A DNA stretch of 64,000 nt from Yponomeuta sedellus. Its lineage: Eukaryota > Arthropoda > Insecta > Lepidoptera > Yponomeutidae. The DNA is taken from NCBI GenBank assembly GCA_934045075.1, contig OW203748.1, forward strand, positions 10,618,794-10,682,793, written 5' to 3'. The position numbers and the translations under genes were made by a program. The notes under the pieces were generated by a model. That model did no database searches and had not been told where the DNA came from. It saw only the letters and a list, made by a program, of their open reading frames with translations. How positions within the stretch are numbered: position 1 is the stretch's first letter; each line of letters opens with the position of its first letter. Shown piece by piece: positions 27,898-37,581 of this stretch.

Positions 27898-30400
27898 AGA
27901 TAAATAAATAGATAGAGAACACTTTATTGTACATAAAAATGGAGATTATATTCATATTCATATTCATTTATTCAGTTTAGGTAACAACATCGTCAATTTA
28001 TATTTTAAGTATAAAACAAAAGCAGAAGTTTATTTAGCTTAAATTACAATAAAACATAGTTACAATTTCATAATGAAAACAAATAAATCTGTATAATCAA
28101 TTAACAGTTAAAATAATATATCCGTAATAATATAATGTCAAATAATGATGTCAATTCAGTTGTTCGTCCAGATATTCATCAACAGAGTAAAAAGCTTTTT
28201 CACACAGATATTTTTTTAATTTATTGTTGAATATATAATTACTCAGTGACTCCCTTATGTCCACGGGAATTTTATTATAAATACGCGGACCCATAACCCC
28301 TAGCGACTTGCCAGTCTTAGACAGACGATGTTTAACAATCGCCAGGTCGTGCCGTCTTCGTGCTTTACACCTACTGGTTGTCACCACTGGGGAAAAGCGA
28401 GTCAGATTGCTCCGGACATATTTGGCTACCTCCAATATGTATAGCGAAGGAACTGTGAGCACACCTAACTTGATGAACAATTTTTTGGCCGGTTCATCAG
28501 GAGGTGCCTTCATTATTCTTCGAACCATTCTTTTTTGAATGATGAAGGGCCGATCTCGATCTGCAGCCAGACCCCAAAGGTCTATTCCATACGTCAGTAT
28601 TGACTGGAAATAGCCATAGTAAGCTATGAGCAAATTTTCCCTTGTCAGGGTATGCACCATTCTGGCAATAGAGTAGTAGGCTCTATTTAGCTTACTGCAT
28701 ACACTATCTATGTGCTCCCGCCATTTCAAGCCAGTATCGAAAGTGAAGCCCACAAATTTGGCAGCATTATCATAAGGAACGGTTTCACCATTTACAATAA
28801 CTGTAGGTAATGTTTTTGCTGTATGACGCAGTGAAAAAGCCAACAATTTAGTCTTTTCAATATTTACTTGCATGCCATTTACCGTGAACCATCCTATTAG
28901 CCTTTCAATTGTACCAGCCAAGTGAACCACCAGGTCAACTTCATTGTCTGCTGCTACTATAGCACATATGTCATCCGCATACATTATTATGTCAGCAGAC
29001 TCCGTTACTCTTGGCAAGTCATTCATCATAACGAGGAAGAGGCTATTACCAACGTTGGACCCTTGTGGCACCGAGCGGTCACCAATGTGACCCGGTGACG
29101 ACTGCTCATTCCCTACTACTGTTATTTGGACACGATCGGATAGGAAAGATGACATAAGGTCCAGAGCAGTGCCACGTACCCCGTAGTGTTCAAGCTTGAC
29201 CTTTATGAGTTGATGATCTACCAAATCAAATGCACGAGAAAGATCAAAGAAAATTGCACCAACCTGCTTTTTGTCCTCCAATCGGTTTAGAACCATTCGA
29301 GCAAGCTGGCGTGCTGCTCCAATAGTTGACCTCCCACGTTGGTAAGCATGTTGCTGATCGCAGAAAACCATATTGCAGGACAGGAAAGTATTAAGTCTAT
29401 TGCACATACCCATCTCAAAAACTTTTGATAAGGCAGGAACAATAGATATTGGACGGTACTTCTTGTGGTCAGCTTTACTACCTTTACCTTTGTAAACCGG
29501 TGCGACCTTGATGACTTTCATGGCCGCTGGATACTGACCATTCGCTACACAGTTATTGAATAGGCTACAAAAAGCTATAAGGAGCTCCTGGGGTAGTCGA
29601 TGCAACAAGTCGGTGGGCATATCGTTAATGTCTCTAGTGCTCTTTTTTTTAATTGTTTTTATCAGTTCAACCATTTCATTGACTGTAAAAGGCGCAAAAA
29701 ACATTGAGTTGCTGATGCACAATGCATTTTTACGTAATAAATACGTAGCTTCCCTGATATCTGGTCGCAAAGAAGTGTCCCGTACAACTGATAAGTAGTA
29801 ACCATTGAGAGCGTCCGCTAGTTGCATTTGTGTGCCATTTTCCCCACACATTGACGTGCGTAATATTGACAAAGGATCACAGTGCCCATTTTTGTTTGTC
29901 TCAGTCTTAATGGCCTTCCACAGCGCCTGAGACGTGTTATCACTTGTGGATATTGCATGATTAATAAACTGTTTCCGCGTCCGACGCAGTAAACCATTGT
30001 ATTTTACCCGGAATTGTGAGCAAAAGTGTTTCAGTTCCTGGTTGTTAGGATGGTGTTCACAGTAAATAGCAAGAAGTCCCAAGAACTGCCTTGCATCCCG
30101 TATTTCTTGCGTGACCCATTTTTTAAAATGTGTAATCACGGGAACTTTAGTCAGTGGACAACACAATTTAAACAATTCAATAACACGATTAGTAAAGGTG
30201 TCAAATTGCTTTACACTGTCAGACAATTGGCCCAAGTCCTGGTTCCACGCTATAGCCGTACTTAAATGTACAAAAGTGTCAAGGTTTTTTGAAGGTGATA
30301 TTCTTTTAGTGATATGTTTTTGTGGTTGTTTAAGTGATTGAAAAACTAGACTAACTTCCACAGCACGATGATCGGAAAGGTTATACAGATATCTCTTAAC
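27898..30400 (-). mobile_element. CR1-like non-LTR retrotransposon, 5'-truncated
   Basis: About 2.5 kb on the minus strand: endonuclease end, linker, reverse transcriptase, C-terminal region, then a 3' UTR of about 250 bp ending near an AATAAA (minus strand, about 27927) and a TATT/TATCT-type repeat instead of poly(A). The 5' break is at about 30400, where a family G tail begins. No TSD was recognised. A 3' fragment of the same family sits at 31915-32520, so the family is repeated. The coding frame is uninterrupted, which suggests recent insertion. Confidence 0.88.
28151..30400 (-). CDS. LINE ORF2 fragment: endonuclease end and reverse transcriptase
   Basis: An open frame of about 749 codons without a true start: the triplet at 30361 is GTG, and reading continues upstream to a stop at 30401. 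The upstream residues YNLSDHRAV hold the SDH motif that ends APE-type endonucleases. Counting from the GTG, the reverse transcriptase spans about residues 285-545: KKYRPISI (300-307), FFDLSRAFDLVDH with catalytic D373, VPQGSNVGNSLF (431-442), YADD (461-464, catalytic D463 and D464), then FVGFTFD (536-542). The C-terminal part (RRIMKAP, KLGVLTVPSLYILE) matches CR1/Daphne-type proteins. It would copy element RNA at a nicked target. The missing endonuclease core and ORF1 make this copy non-autonomous. Confidence 0.92.
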   Translation of the reverse strand, partial: VKRYLYNLSDHRAVEVSLVFQSLKQPQKHITKRISPSKNLDTFVHLSTAIAWNQDLGQLSDSVKQFDTFTNRVIELFKLCCPLTKVPVITHFKKWVTQEIRDARQFLGLLAIYCEHHPNNQELKHFCSQFRVKYNGLLRRTRKQFINHAISTSDNTSQALWKAIKTETNKNGHCDPLSILRTSMCGENGTQMQLADALNGYYLSVVRDTSLRPDIREATYLLRKNALCISNSMFFAPFTVNEMVELIKTIKKKSTRDINDMPTDLLHRLPQELLIAFCSLFNNCVANGQYPAAMKVIKVAPVYKGKGSKADHKKYRPISIVPALSKVFEMGMCNRLNTFLSCNMVFCDQQHAYQRGRSTIGAARQLARMVLNRLEDKKQVGAIFFDLSRAFDLVDHQLIKVKLEHYGVRGTALDLMSSFLSDRVQITVVGNEQSSPGHIGDRSVPQGSNVGNSLFLVMMNDLPRVTESADIIMYADDICAIVAADNEVDLVVHLAGTIERLIGWFTVNGMQVNIEKTKLLAFSLRHTAKTLPTVIVNGETVPYDNAAKFVGFTFDTGLKWREHIDSVCSKLNRAYYSIARMVHTLTRENLLIAYYGYFQSILTYGIDLWGLAADRDRPFIIQKRMVRRIMKAPPDEPAKKLFIKLGVLTVPSLYILEVAKYVRSNLTRFSPVVTTSRCKARRRHDLAIVKHRLSKTGKSLGVMGPRIYNKIPVDIRESLSNYIFNNKLKKYLCEKAFYSVDEYLDEQLN

Positions 30401-30475
30401 CTAAGAGTACAAACGGCGGCCTTATCACTAAATGTGATCTCTTCCAGACAACCTTTGGATGGACTGGACTAATAT
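30401..30475 (-). mobile_element. Family G 3' end fragment
   Basis: Minus strand: ccatccaaaggttgtctgga, gatcacatttagtgataagg, ccgccgtttgtactc. It lies in the same orientation as, and directly upstream of, the truncated CR1-like LINE, so the LINE inserted at or replaced the end of this element. Confidence 0.6.
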
Positions 30476-30534
30476 ATTGAAGAAGGAAGTAGATGTACAG
30501 ATATAGAAGATTATTACAAAGGTATAAATGATTG

Positions 30535-30665
30535 TAATACAATCCTCCATCAACCCGGACTTGGCCCCCGTGGTGGAGTATGGCCTAACTTTCCTGCGAT
30601 GTAAGAAGAGACCCGTGCCTCAGCAGTGGGGACATACAAGGGTTGATATCGTCGTATCGTATCGT
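30535..30665 (+). mobile_element. SINE-B 3' part with (CGTAT)n tail
   Basis: tacaatcctccatcaacccg to acaagggttgatatc, followed by cgtcgtatcgtatcgtat. The tail shows that SINE-B ends in a variable short tandem repeat based on GATATC or CGTAT. Confidence 0.75.
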
Positions 30666-30740
30666 ATTTAGAGGCTAAAAAATTTACCCATGCCGGGATT
30701 CGAACCCGCAACCTCTGGCTATCCGTTTAACATTTTTAAA
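30662..30740 (-). mobile_element. SINE-A fragment
   Basis: tatttagaggctaaaaaatt, gccgggattcgaacccgcaa, ctctggctatccgt. It holds the 3' half of the tRNA-like domain, antisense, and abuts the SINE-B tail. Confidence 0.7.
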
Positions 30741-30761
30741 TCACACGACAAATAGGTAATC

Positions 30762-30888
30762 AAATAAAAAGGTTTTATTCAAAGTAGCACAGAACCTGCG
30801 GCTTAATGAACGTTACAAGCTAGACTAGCTGTCCATTTCAAAATATAGATCACTTTGGAAAAAAATGGAAAACAAAAACTCCAATAAG
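30762..30888 (-). mobile_element. Family C, truncated
   Basis: aaaaaggttttattcaaagt to aaacaaaaactccaa, cut at taagtactgg. Confidence 0.7.
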
Positions 30889-30892
30889 TACT

Positions 30893-31215
30893 GGCCATAC
30901 TATTTTTAATGCACTAACCCGTGCTAAGGACAATTTTAAAAACCTATTTAGAGGCTAAAAATTCCACCCATGCCGGGATTCGAACCCGCGACCTCTGGCT
31001 ATCCGTGCCAGCGCTCTATCCAACTGAGCTAATGGGCGACTCACCGGCATCAGTGAAATTTCGAACCTCTTTACACTATTCTCTGTATTACGTACAGGCA
31101 GCGACATATGGCTGAAGTAGATTGCATCACTTACAGGCCCGACTACCTACTTTGCAGTTAGTTTTTTACATCGGAATGACATCGCTGTACCCACATGATT
31201 ATACTATTTTTATTT
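30893..31215 (-). mobile_element. SINE-A, full long unit
   Basis: Antisense from tactatttttaatgcactaa through the tRNA-like domain (about 30970-31044: gggattcgaaccc, ctggc-tatccgt-gccag, ccaactgagcta) to the 5' body end gctgtacccacatgattata. Beyond the body end it reads tactatttttatttta, which equals the antisense tail end: a head-to-tail junction remnant. Confidence 0.88.
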
Positions 31216-31404
31216 TATATTTAACAAAATATTATAATAAACAATACCCCATAAAGAATGTACTCTTATTATTTTTAGTAAAAGTTTATGTTTAGTTTAA
31301 GTATTTACATTGTGTTGGCTACCTACAGTTTTAAAGTCACTGATATTTTTTCCTGAGGTACATAATGTTTTCATAGATATACTGACTAGCTGGTTCATAA
31401 ACGA

Positions 31405-31595
31405 CCACTGCGTTCTCTGCCTACCATGCTAGAGGTCCCGGGTTCGAACACCGGCTGGGGACAAAAAAACCCCAGGTCTTGGATGTTTACATGTTTGTGA
31501 TGTCGTTGTTTCTGGTTTCTACGACACAAGGTATCCTAATGTGGGGCCCGAAGCAATGTATGTGCCTGTATGTAAATGTTATGTTATGTTAATAA
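31405..31595 (+). mobile_element. SINE-J, A-box region deleted
   Basis: ctctgcctaccatgctagag, cccgggttcgaacaccggct, aaccccaggtcttggatgtt, then tgtaaatgttatgttatgtt. The 5' part skips the tggcgtagcggt segment, so the Pol III A box is missing. Confidence 0.75.
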
Positions 31596-31599
31596 CTTC

Positions 31600-31862
31600 C
31601 ACATAACACACATATTTTGGTCCCAAACTGGGATACCCTGTGCTCTGGTAACCAGGCAATGACATCACATCAACCTTTACATTTTAGTTGCCACAGAGCA
31701 TAGTGCATGGATGTAAAGGATGATCGATGAAGGGATGAAATCAAACACACAATTTCGGTAGTAAATATTTATTTATCATACACACGTTTTGTAAGTAGCA
31801 AAGATCCATTATTCTTTATTGCACACAAAAATTGCAGTGATAAAAATTTAAAATTAAATAAA
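31600..31862. other. No recognised feature
   Basis: Includes tgggataccctgtgctctgg, similar to the SINE-J body in inverse, so part of it may be a decayed SINE-J. Confidence 0.35.
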
Positions 31863-31864
31863 TA

Positions 31865-31912
31865 TATTACAATGGACGGCCTTATTACTAAACGCAATTT
31901 CTTCCGGCAAGT
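31865..31912 (-). mobile_element. Family G fragment
   Basis: caatggacggccttattact, aaacgcaatttcttccggca: antisense G, ending where the CR1-like 3' UTR fragment begins. Confidence 0.5.
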
Positions 31913-31914
31913 TT

Positions 31915-32520
31915 AGGTAACAACATCGTCAATTTATATTTTAAGTACAAAACGAAAGCAGAAGTTTAGCTTAAATTGCAATACAATATAACTACAATTT
32001 CATAATGAATATAAATTAAGCAGGATAATCAATTAACAGTTAAAAATAATATATCGGTAATAATATAATGTCATAAATAAATAAATAATTTCCAACGATC
32101 GCCATTATTATAGCCGAATTGTGCGTGAAGCGGTTGAAATTAAGAAACACAAAATTTTTAATCGGGAATGTGGTTTCAAACTGTCGCAAACGTGGAATCC
32201 GGTCATCAAGATGTGTTCGAGTGGAAAAAAGTCGCATAGCTTATCGTCCGGCATGGTCAGTGTAGTGTGTCGCAACCCTAATAGTGCTTTGTGTTGGCTG
32301 ATTGAGGGTAGTCTGAAACCTCATCAGCCGAAGATGCGAACGGGTGCCAGCCTTCAGTCTTCTCGTGACCACGATGACTGTTACGTCGTCGAAACGTCGA
32401 GGTAAAATAGAAATAAATTACTACGCGATTAAGCCCCGAAAATATTCTAACTAAATGTAATGTCAATTCAGTTGTTCGTCTAGATTCATTCATCAACAGA
32501 TTCATCAACAAAGTAATAGT
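31915..32520 (-). pseudogene. CR1-like LINE 3' fragment, split by PLE-M
   Basis: 31915-32073 matches the 3' UTR at 27965-28135 (gtaacaacatcgtcaattta, caattaacagtt, ataatataatgtca). 32456-32520 matches the last codons (aatgtcaattcagttgttcg, the VDEYLDEQLN end). The two are separated by 32074-32455. Two UTR copies side by side in the same orientation, about 4 kb apart. Confidence 0.85.
32074..32455 (+). pseudogene. PLE-M: Penelope-like element C-terminus and 3' end
   Basis: A plus-strand frame reads NDRHYYSRIVREAVEIKKHK, then FNRECGFKLSQTWNPVIK, and stays open to VVETSR and a stop at about 32405. The I-REA-EI-K…FNR--G--L---W-P motif follows the GIY-YIG region in insect Penelope-like elements (family knowledge). 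RT and GIY-YIG domains are absent. The 3' end attaagccccgaaaatattc is shared with 2069-2398 and 63101-63468. It is inserted in the 3' UTR of a CR1-like fragment. Confidence 0.62.
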
Positions 32521-32985
32521 AGCTTGTTAACGGAGGGTCGAAATTAAGACTATAGTCCGAGTAGGAATTGATTCTTTTACCCGTGTTAAACACTACTTTT
32601 CATTTCGAATATGAAGAAAATAAAAACTCATTTTTAATATTCAAATCTAAATAAAAAAAAGATTATTACATATTTTTTGATTTCCGTCACAGATACATAA
32701 TATAACAGATTAATATCCCGCCATGTCGATTTTTTAAATTTTAAATATCGAACTCACCGCGTAATTGTTGCGGCTTATTACGCTCAAAGAAGTTTGCGCT
32801 AAGTTCACACTGGCTGTTTAGAAAATCACATGGCCGCAGCATTTTATATAATTAGTTTATATTTTACAATAAAACTCGTCACAGCTGACATGGAGGGAAG
32901 CAGCATTTTCCACCCAATAATCAGATCAAAACAACACTACTTCCCGAGCATAAGAAATTAAAAAAGGATACTTCACAGATATTTT
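32521..32985 (-). repeat. Family R dispersed repeat
   Basis: Inverse of 56195-56700: aacggagggtcga, tccgagtaggaattgattct, aactcaccgcgtaattgttg, agttcacactggctgttta and actacttcccgagcataaga are shared. About 480 bp, no coding capacity, no terminal repeats seen. Confidence 0.65.
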
Positions 32986-33060
32986 ACCACTTGCTAATGG
33001 TGAAGGAAAACATCAAAACAGTTTTTTTTTATTCCAACGTAAAGAAAATACATTCTGTTT

Positions 33061-33426
33061 CGTTAACAACCCTTGTATGTCCCCACTGCTGGGGCACGGG
33101 TCTCTTCCTGCATCGCAGGAAGGTTAGGCCATACTCCACCACGGGGGCCAAGTCCGGGTTGGTGGAAGATTGTAAGACAGCGGCGGGCCTTACTGTCAGA
33201 AGTTATCAAGCCGCCCATAAGGCCTCTGACATGGCTTAACGACTGCCATTATATGACAGCCGGCACCAACCTCTTAACGTGCCTTGCGAACCACGGAAGC
33301 GCTCGGAAAAATGCCACTAGCGGTAGTCACGGGACGCTCACCCATCCCGTACCTGACCTCGCCTGTTGTTGCTTAACCAAGTGGTTGATTGCGATTACTC
33401 GGTACGCCAAGGCCACGAGCGCTTGC
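33061..33426 (-). mobile_element. SINE-B, full length, 11-bp TSD
   Basis: TSD acattctgttt at 33050-33060 and 33427-33437. The 366-bp element runs antisense from cgttaacaacccttgtatgt to cacgagcgcttgc. Together with 62526-62891 this fixes the family length and ends. Confidence 0.92.
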
Positions 33427-33477
33427 ACATTCTGTTTGCTGAATGACAATATTATATAGTGTAAAACGTGAGGCGCT

Positions 33478-33858
33478 TAAATCGTTGTAAAAAGAGATTA
33501 GCAATATTTTCAATAAAATAAAACATTATAATACTGCTTACAGCAATTTTTACTGAAACACCAATTACACCGCGTGACGTCACGCTTAGGTAAACATTGG
33601 TACACTTCACCCGTGCTTTGTTGTGACTACTAGGTAGTTATTGCGATATTTGTTCACGTAGGCGTGACGTCAGATTCGACGCCATGACGCCATGAGCCGT
33701 TTTTCCACAGATTTAAAATAATTTTAGAATAATACTTTCCTTCGTTAAGCTTTGGTTTATTACTGAAATATCGGTTTGTTTTGTAAATAATAAAATTGTT
33801 CGCACATTGTGGAAGAGGATTTAAAAATCTTACGTCACGCCTATTCCATAGCATAGTA
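33478..33858 (+). repeat. Family S dispersed repeat
   Basis: Colinear with 39075-39385: ttcaataaaataaaa, actgaaacaccaattacacc, gcgtgacgtcacgcttaggt, ggcgtgacgtcagattcgac. It contains inverted tgacgtca motifs. Class unknown. Confidence 0.6.
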
Positions 33859-34059
33859 TCTATTTCAAGTGATATGCCGGGTGTAATAAAATATCCATGT
33901 GCATCGGAGGATGAAGAGTTTAATAAAAATCTTCGCCTCTAAAGAGGCTGAGAATTTTATTAAACGTTTGCATCACGACGCATTTCAAATGCCGCCTTTG
34001 GTCAGAAAATGCATATGAAATACGGCAACATCATATGCATACATGGACACACGATGGTA

Positions 34060-34286
34060 CAGTCTATTTATTCTTACTTGTCCAATTTAGTAAACAAGAT
34101 TCTAACCTTAAAATTGAGATTTTCATGAACTATCATGAACTATGTTTATAAAATTGGCAGCGTGTTATCTAAAAGAGTGTTCCAAGTTACTTTATTTATG
34201 GAAATATGGCAGTTTTGAACTAAAAAGTTACAGTTTACGGGTAGAATCTTGTTTACTAAATTGGTCAAGTAAGAATAAATAGACTG
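34060..34286 (+). mobile_element. MITE-H (Tc1/mariner-like), TA target
   Basis: TIRs of about 45 bp: cagtctatttattcttactt…aaacaagattct at the left and agaatcttgtttact…agtaagaataaatagactg at the right, flanked by TA on both sides. The CAGT-type end and TA duplication fit Tc1/mariner. No transposase. The interior cgtgttatctaaaagagtgt is shared by all copies. Confidence 0.88.
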
Positions 34287-34336
34287 TAAATCTTTGTGAT
34301 ATTAAAGGAAACACATCTACAGAGGCAAATTTATAT

Positions 34337-34606
34337 CGATATCGACCATTGTTGGAGCACGGGTCTCTTCTTGCACCGCAAGAGGGTTAGGACATACTGC
34401 GCCACGGGGGCCAAGTCCGGGTTGGTGGAGGATTGTAAGACAGTGGCGGGCCTTACTGTCAGAAGTTATCCAGCTCCCATAAGGCCTCTGACATGGCCTC
34501 AAGACTGACTTAACATAACAGCAGGCTCCAACGGCTTAATCGCTCGGAAACATGCCACTTAGTCACGACACGGTCACCCACCCACCTGACCACGCCTGTT
34601 TTTGCT
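34337..34606 (-). mobile_element. SINE-B, fused to SINE-A
   Basis: Antisense with several deletions (after ggcctcaagactgactt). It ends cctgtttttgcttaact, where the sequence becomes SINE-A. Both families contain a ttaactgag-like stretch at the junction. Confidence 0.75.
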
Positions 34607-34898
34607 TAACTGAGCTAATGGGCGACTCACCGGCATCAGTGAAATTTCGAACCTCTGCACAATACTCTCTGTATTACGTACAGGCAGCGACATCTGGCTG
34701 AAGTAATTTGCATCACTTGCAGCCCCGAGTATCTACTTTCCAGTTAGGTTTTACATTGGAATGATATCGCTGTACCCACATAATTATATTATTTTTAATG
34801 CACTAACCCGTGCTAAGGACAGTTTTAAAAACCTATTTAGAGGCTAAAAATTCGACCCATGCCGGGATTCGAACCCGCGACCTCTGGCTATCCGTGCC
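34603..34898 (-). mobile_element. SINE-A, circularly permuted unit
   Basis: Read left to right (antisense): A-box half of the tRNA-like domain (actgagctaatgggcgactc), 5' body to gctgtacccacataatt, directly the tail (atattatttttaatgcacta), then the B-box half (gggattcgaacccgcgacct) ending ggctatccgtgcc. The unit is therefore cut inside the tRNA-like domain and closed tail-to-head, as a slice from a tandem array or a circle. Confidence 0.88.
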
Positions 34899-34899
34899 T

Positions 34900-35330
34900 T
34901 TTTTTAAGTCGCGACTTTCCAGTACATTAATTGTCAAATTCTGACATTTCATCGCGACAAAACGCGTGACTTGCGTCATCGCATTACCCAGGCTGATGTA
35001 CACTATCAATTATTGTGGCACCAATCCGGGTAAGTACAGCATGATCCGGAAAAATGTCTATACACCTGTCGAAGTCGGTCCGCTATCGCCGTCTGAATTT
35101 ATTCATACGGACATTCACAATGACTGTGCAGATATTGAAAACTATAGCGTTTATTGATTAAATTATAAAAATGCAACTTGCCCTAACGGACTCTTGTACA
35201 AGAAGAAAGAAAAAGTAGGCAGTATTGTCATAACAAAAAATATGTAGAAAACCACAAAATTATTGCCATATGACATGTAATAACTAATGTAACGTTATAT
35301 AAAAATAAACTTAGTTTCGTTTCGTTATCA
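34900..35330. other. No recognised gene; 63-residue frame
   Basis: A plus frame at 34966-35157 has no known domain. No repeat partner was found; possibly single-copy DNA. Confidence 0.35.
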
Positions 35331-35332
35331 AC

Positions 35333-35520
35333 CCTTGTATGTCCCCACTGCTGGGGCACGGGTCTCTTCCTGCATCGCAGGAAGGTTAGGCCATATTCCA
35401 CCACACGGGGGCCAAGTCCGGGTTGGTGGAGGATTGTAAGACAGTGGCGGGCCTTACTGTCAGAAGTTATCAAGCCGCCCATAAGGCCTCTGACATGGCT
35501 TAACGACTGCCATTACATGA
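35333..35520 (-). mobile_element. SINE-B, 3' half
   Basis: Antisense, from cgttatcaacccttgtatgt to gactgccattacatgaca; the 5' (5S-like) half is absent. The tail before it is (cgttt)n-like. Confidence 0.8.
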
Positions 35521-35524
35521 CAAC

Positions 35525-35688
35525 TATATTATATGAAACTTAGTTATTTAAACTATATGTTTAATTTGTCTTAAACAATGACATAACAGTAAAATCCAAC
35601 TTCACATACAATTTATCAAATAATTTTGAAATTTTATCTCTTTAATTAAGTGTTGGTAATGTCACTGAAGTCCTTATAATCAATAACA
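35525..35688. other. No recognised feature
   Basis: AT-rich spacer. Confidence 0.3.
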
Positions 35689-35689
35689 T

Positions 35690-35850
35690 CATAAAAAACC
35701 TATTGAGGCTAAAAATTCCACCCATGCCGGGATTCGAACCCGCGACCTCTGGCTATCCGTGCCAGCGCTCTTTCCAACCGAGCTTATGGGCGACTCACCG
35801 GCATCAGCGAAATTTCGAACCTCTTTACACTATTCTCTGTCCGCCGGCAT
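35690..35850 (-). mobile_element. SINE-A monomer
   Basis: Antisense: aacctattgaggctaaaaat, gggattcgaaccc, ctggctatccgtgccag, aaccgagcttatgggcgact (A box changed), aacctctttacactattctc. It stops inside the 5' body. Confidence 0.8.
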
Positions 35851-36153
35851 CCAAATTTCAATAGAGATCGTGGTTGGAATATACCGGCAGCATGGGAACC
35901 AGTGCTTAAGTGCCCCCTTGCTAAAAGTGTAGAAATAATTTTTAATTTCAATTAATAATCAATATATTTTCAGTTCATGTAAAATAATTGGTTTATAAAT
36001 TTAATTTTTAACTTCTATTACTAATAATCAATATTGTTTACTTTATATAAAATGATTTACCTATTTTGGAACGTAACTTCATAATTAACTTTTGTAACTT
36101 TTGCCGAGGGTAGTAAACTAACATAATTAAAACTGTTTTTACACGGATTTCAC
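35851..36153. other. No recognised feature
   Basis: 36100-36125 (taataactt-like, gccgagggtagtaaactaac) reappears inverted at 36530-36545 (gtttactaccctcggcaaaa), flanking the SINE-A insertion. Confidence 0.4.
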
Positions 36154-36165
36154 TCGTTTATTATA

Positions 36166-36421
36166 AAAACCTATTTAGAGGCTAAAAATTTCACCCATGC
36201 CGGGATTCGCTGCCTGTACGTAATACAGAAAATATTGTAAAGAGGTTCGAAATTTCACTGATGCCGTGAGTCGCCCATTGGCTCAATTGGTAGAGCGCTG
36301 GTACGGATAGCCAGAGGTTGCGGGTTCGAATCCCGGCATGGGTGAAATTTTTAGCCTCTAAATAGGTTTTTAAATTTGTTCCTTAGCACGGGTTAGTGCA
36401 TTAAAAATAAAAATAGTGTAA
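36166..36421 (+). mobile_element. SINE-A with inverted 5' arm, 12-bp TSD
   Basis: Perfect TSD tcgtttattata at 36154-36165 and 36422-36433. The antisense arm (aaaacctatttagaggctaa to gccgggattcg) changes at 36210 to the sense body (ctgcctgtacgtaatacaga), then A box ttggctcaattggtagagcg, B box gggttcgaatccc, and tail. Same layout as 2413-2760 but with a shorter body. Confidence 0.92.
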
Positions 36422-36611
36422 TCGTTTATTATATTTTTTTACAATTTTCCAACGTTTCGGCACTTTTACAGGTGCCGTGGTCTCGGATGACTGAGGTGGT
36501 AGGCGTCTTTTTGAAAGCATTAACTGTTAGTTTACTACCCTCGGCAAAAAATACAAAAGTTAATTATGAAGTTACGTTCCAAAGTTAATTATGAAGTAAC
36601 GTTCCGAAGAA

Positions 36612-36767
36612 TAATGACTTCTGACAGTAAGGCCCGCCACTGTCTTACAATCCTCCACCAACCCGGACTTGGCCCCCGTGGTGGAGTATGGCCTAACCTT
36701 TCTGCGATGCAGGAAGAGACCCGTGCCCCAGCAGTGGGGACATACAAGGGTTGATAACGATAACGAT
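36612..36767 (+). mobile_element. SINE-B, 3' half
   Basis: tgacttctgacagtaaggcc to caagggttgataacgataac; the tail unit here is (GATAAC)n. Confidence 0.8.
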
Positions 36768-36907
36768 TAAATGATACATCAGTTCAGCTATGGACAAAAG
36801 TACCTTTGACTGATTTAGCAGTCCAAACTAATTTTGACCGTATAAGAGTTTTGACTGTGACATATTATTATATATTTTGTTTCTACATCCAGTGTCCATA
36901 TCCAGTG

Positions 36908-37328
36908 TACACTCGCGGTCTGAAAATGTTTACCACCTTAAGGTTGGTAATTGCATGCACAAATCTATGCCACATGGTCGATGATATTATGTGATTTGAT
37001 AGGGCATAGAGCATAGATTAGGCAAAGAGCATAGAAGAAGCGATAGAGATTCACCCAAGCGAGGTTGCCATGGTTTTACAATCAATTTCTATTAGTTCAA
37101 TCCTAGTATTTTTGATAAATGCCATTGTAAAAAAATCAATTATGTCAACTTTTAAATAAAGAAACGAGTTTCATCATCAAAACGTCATGAATACTCTTTT
37201 TGTTAGAATCCATGCTACAACTATTAAAAAGTAATACGTACCTTGATATAGCATTATAGACTTCTGCACACAGTGTGCTAAAGAATCTAATTTGAAAACT
37301 GATAAACATTTTTAGACCGCGACCGTAC
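36908..37328. mobile_element. MITE-O with terminal inverted repeats
   Basis: Left end tacactcgcggtctgaaaat (36908-), right end atttttagaccgcgaccgta (-37328): about 19 of 23 bases match in inverse. Flanks tatccag occur on both sides in opposite orientation. The interior aligns with 10443-10850. No coding. Confidence 0.65.
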
Positions 37329-37581
37329 ATATCCAGTTTATGTATCCAGTGCTTATAATTAGTATCTACATTCATTAACTTTAATACTAATTCTTCGAAA
37401 AAGATCAACAGCGTAGAGAAATGGCGTCCCAAATGTCAGCAGTCATATCGAACAGCCGTTATTCGGAACGCCAAAATTAATGTTCTGTGTCCCCTGTATC
37501 TTCTTTCTTCGCTATGATTGTTAAACCAAACACATAATTATCTTTCACATAAAAATTGTCTTCAAAATCAAAAGCTACTTA

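Noticed and set aside
36166..36421. Twin-priming inversion as explanation for SINE-A arms
   Set aside because: The inverted piece duplicates sequence still present in the sense part, whereas twin priming inverts the 5' part without duplicating the 3' end.
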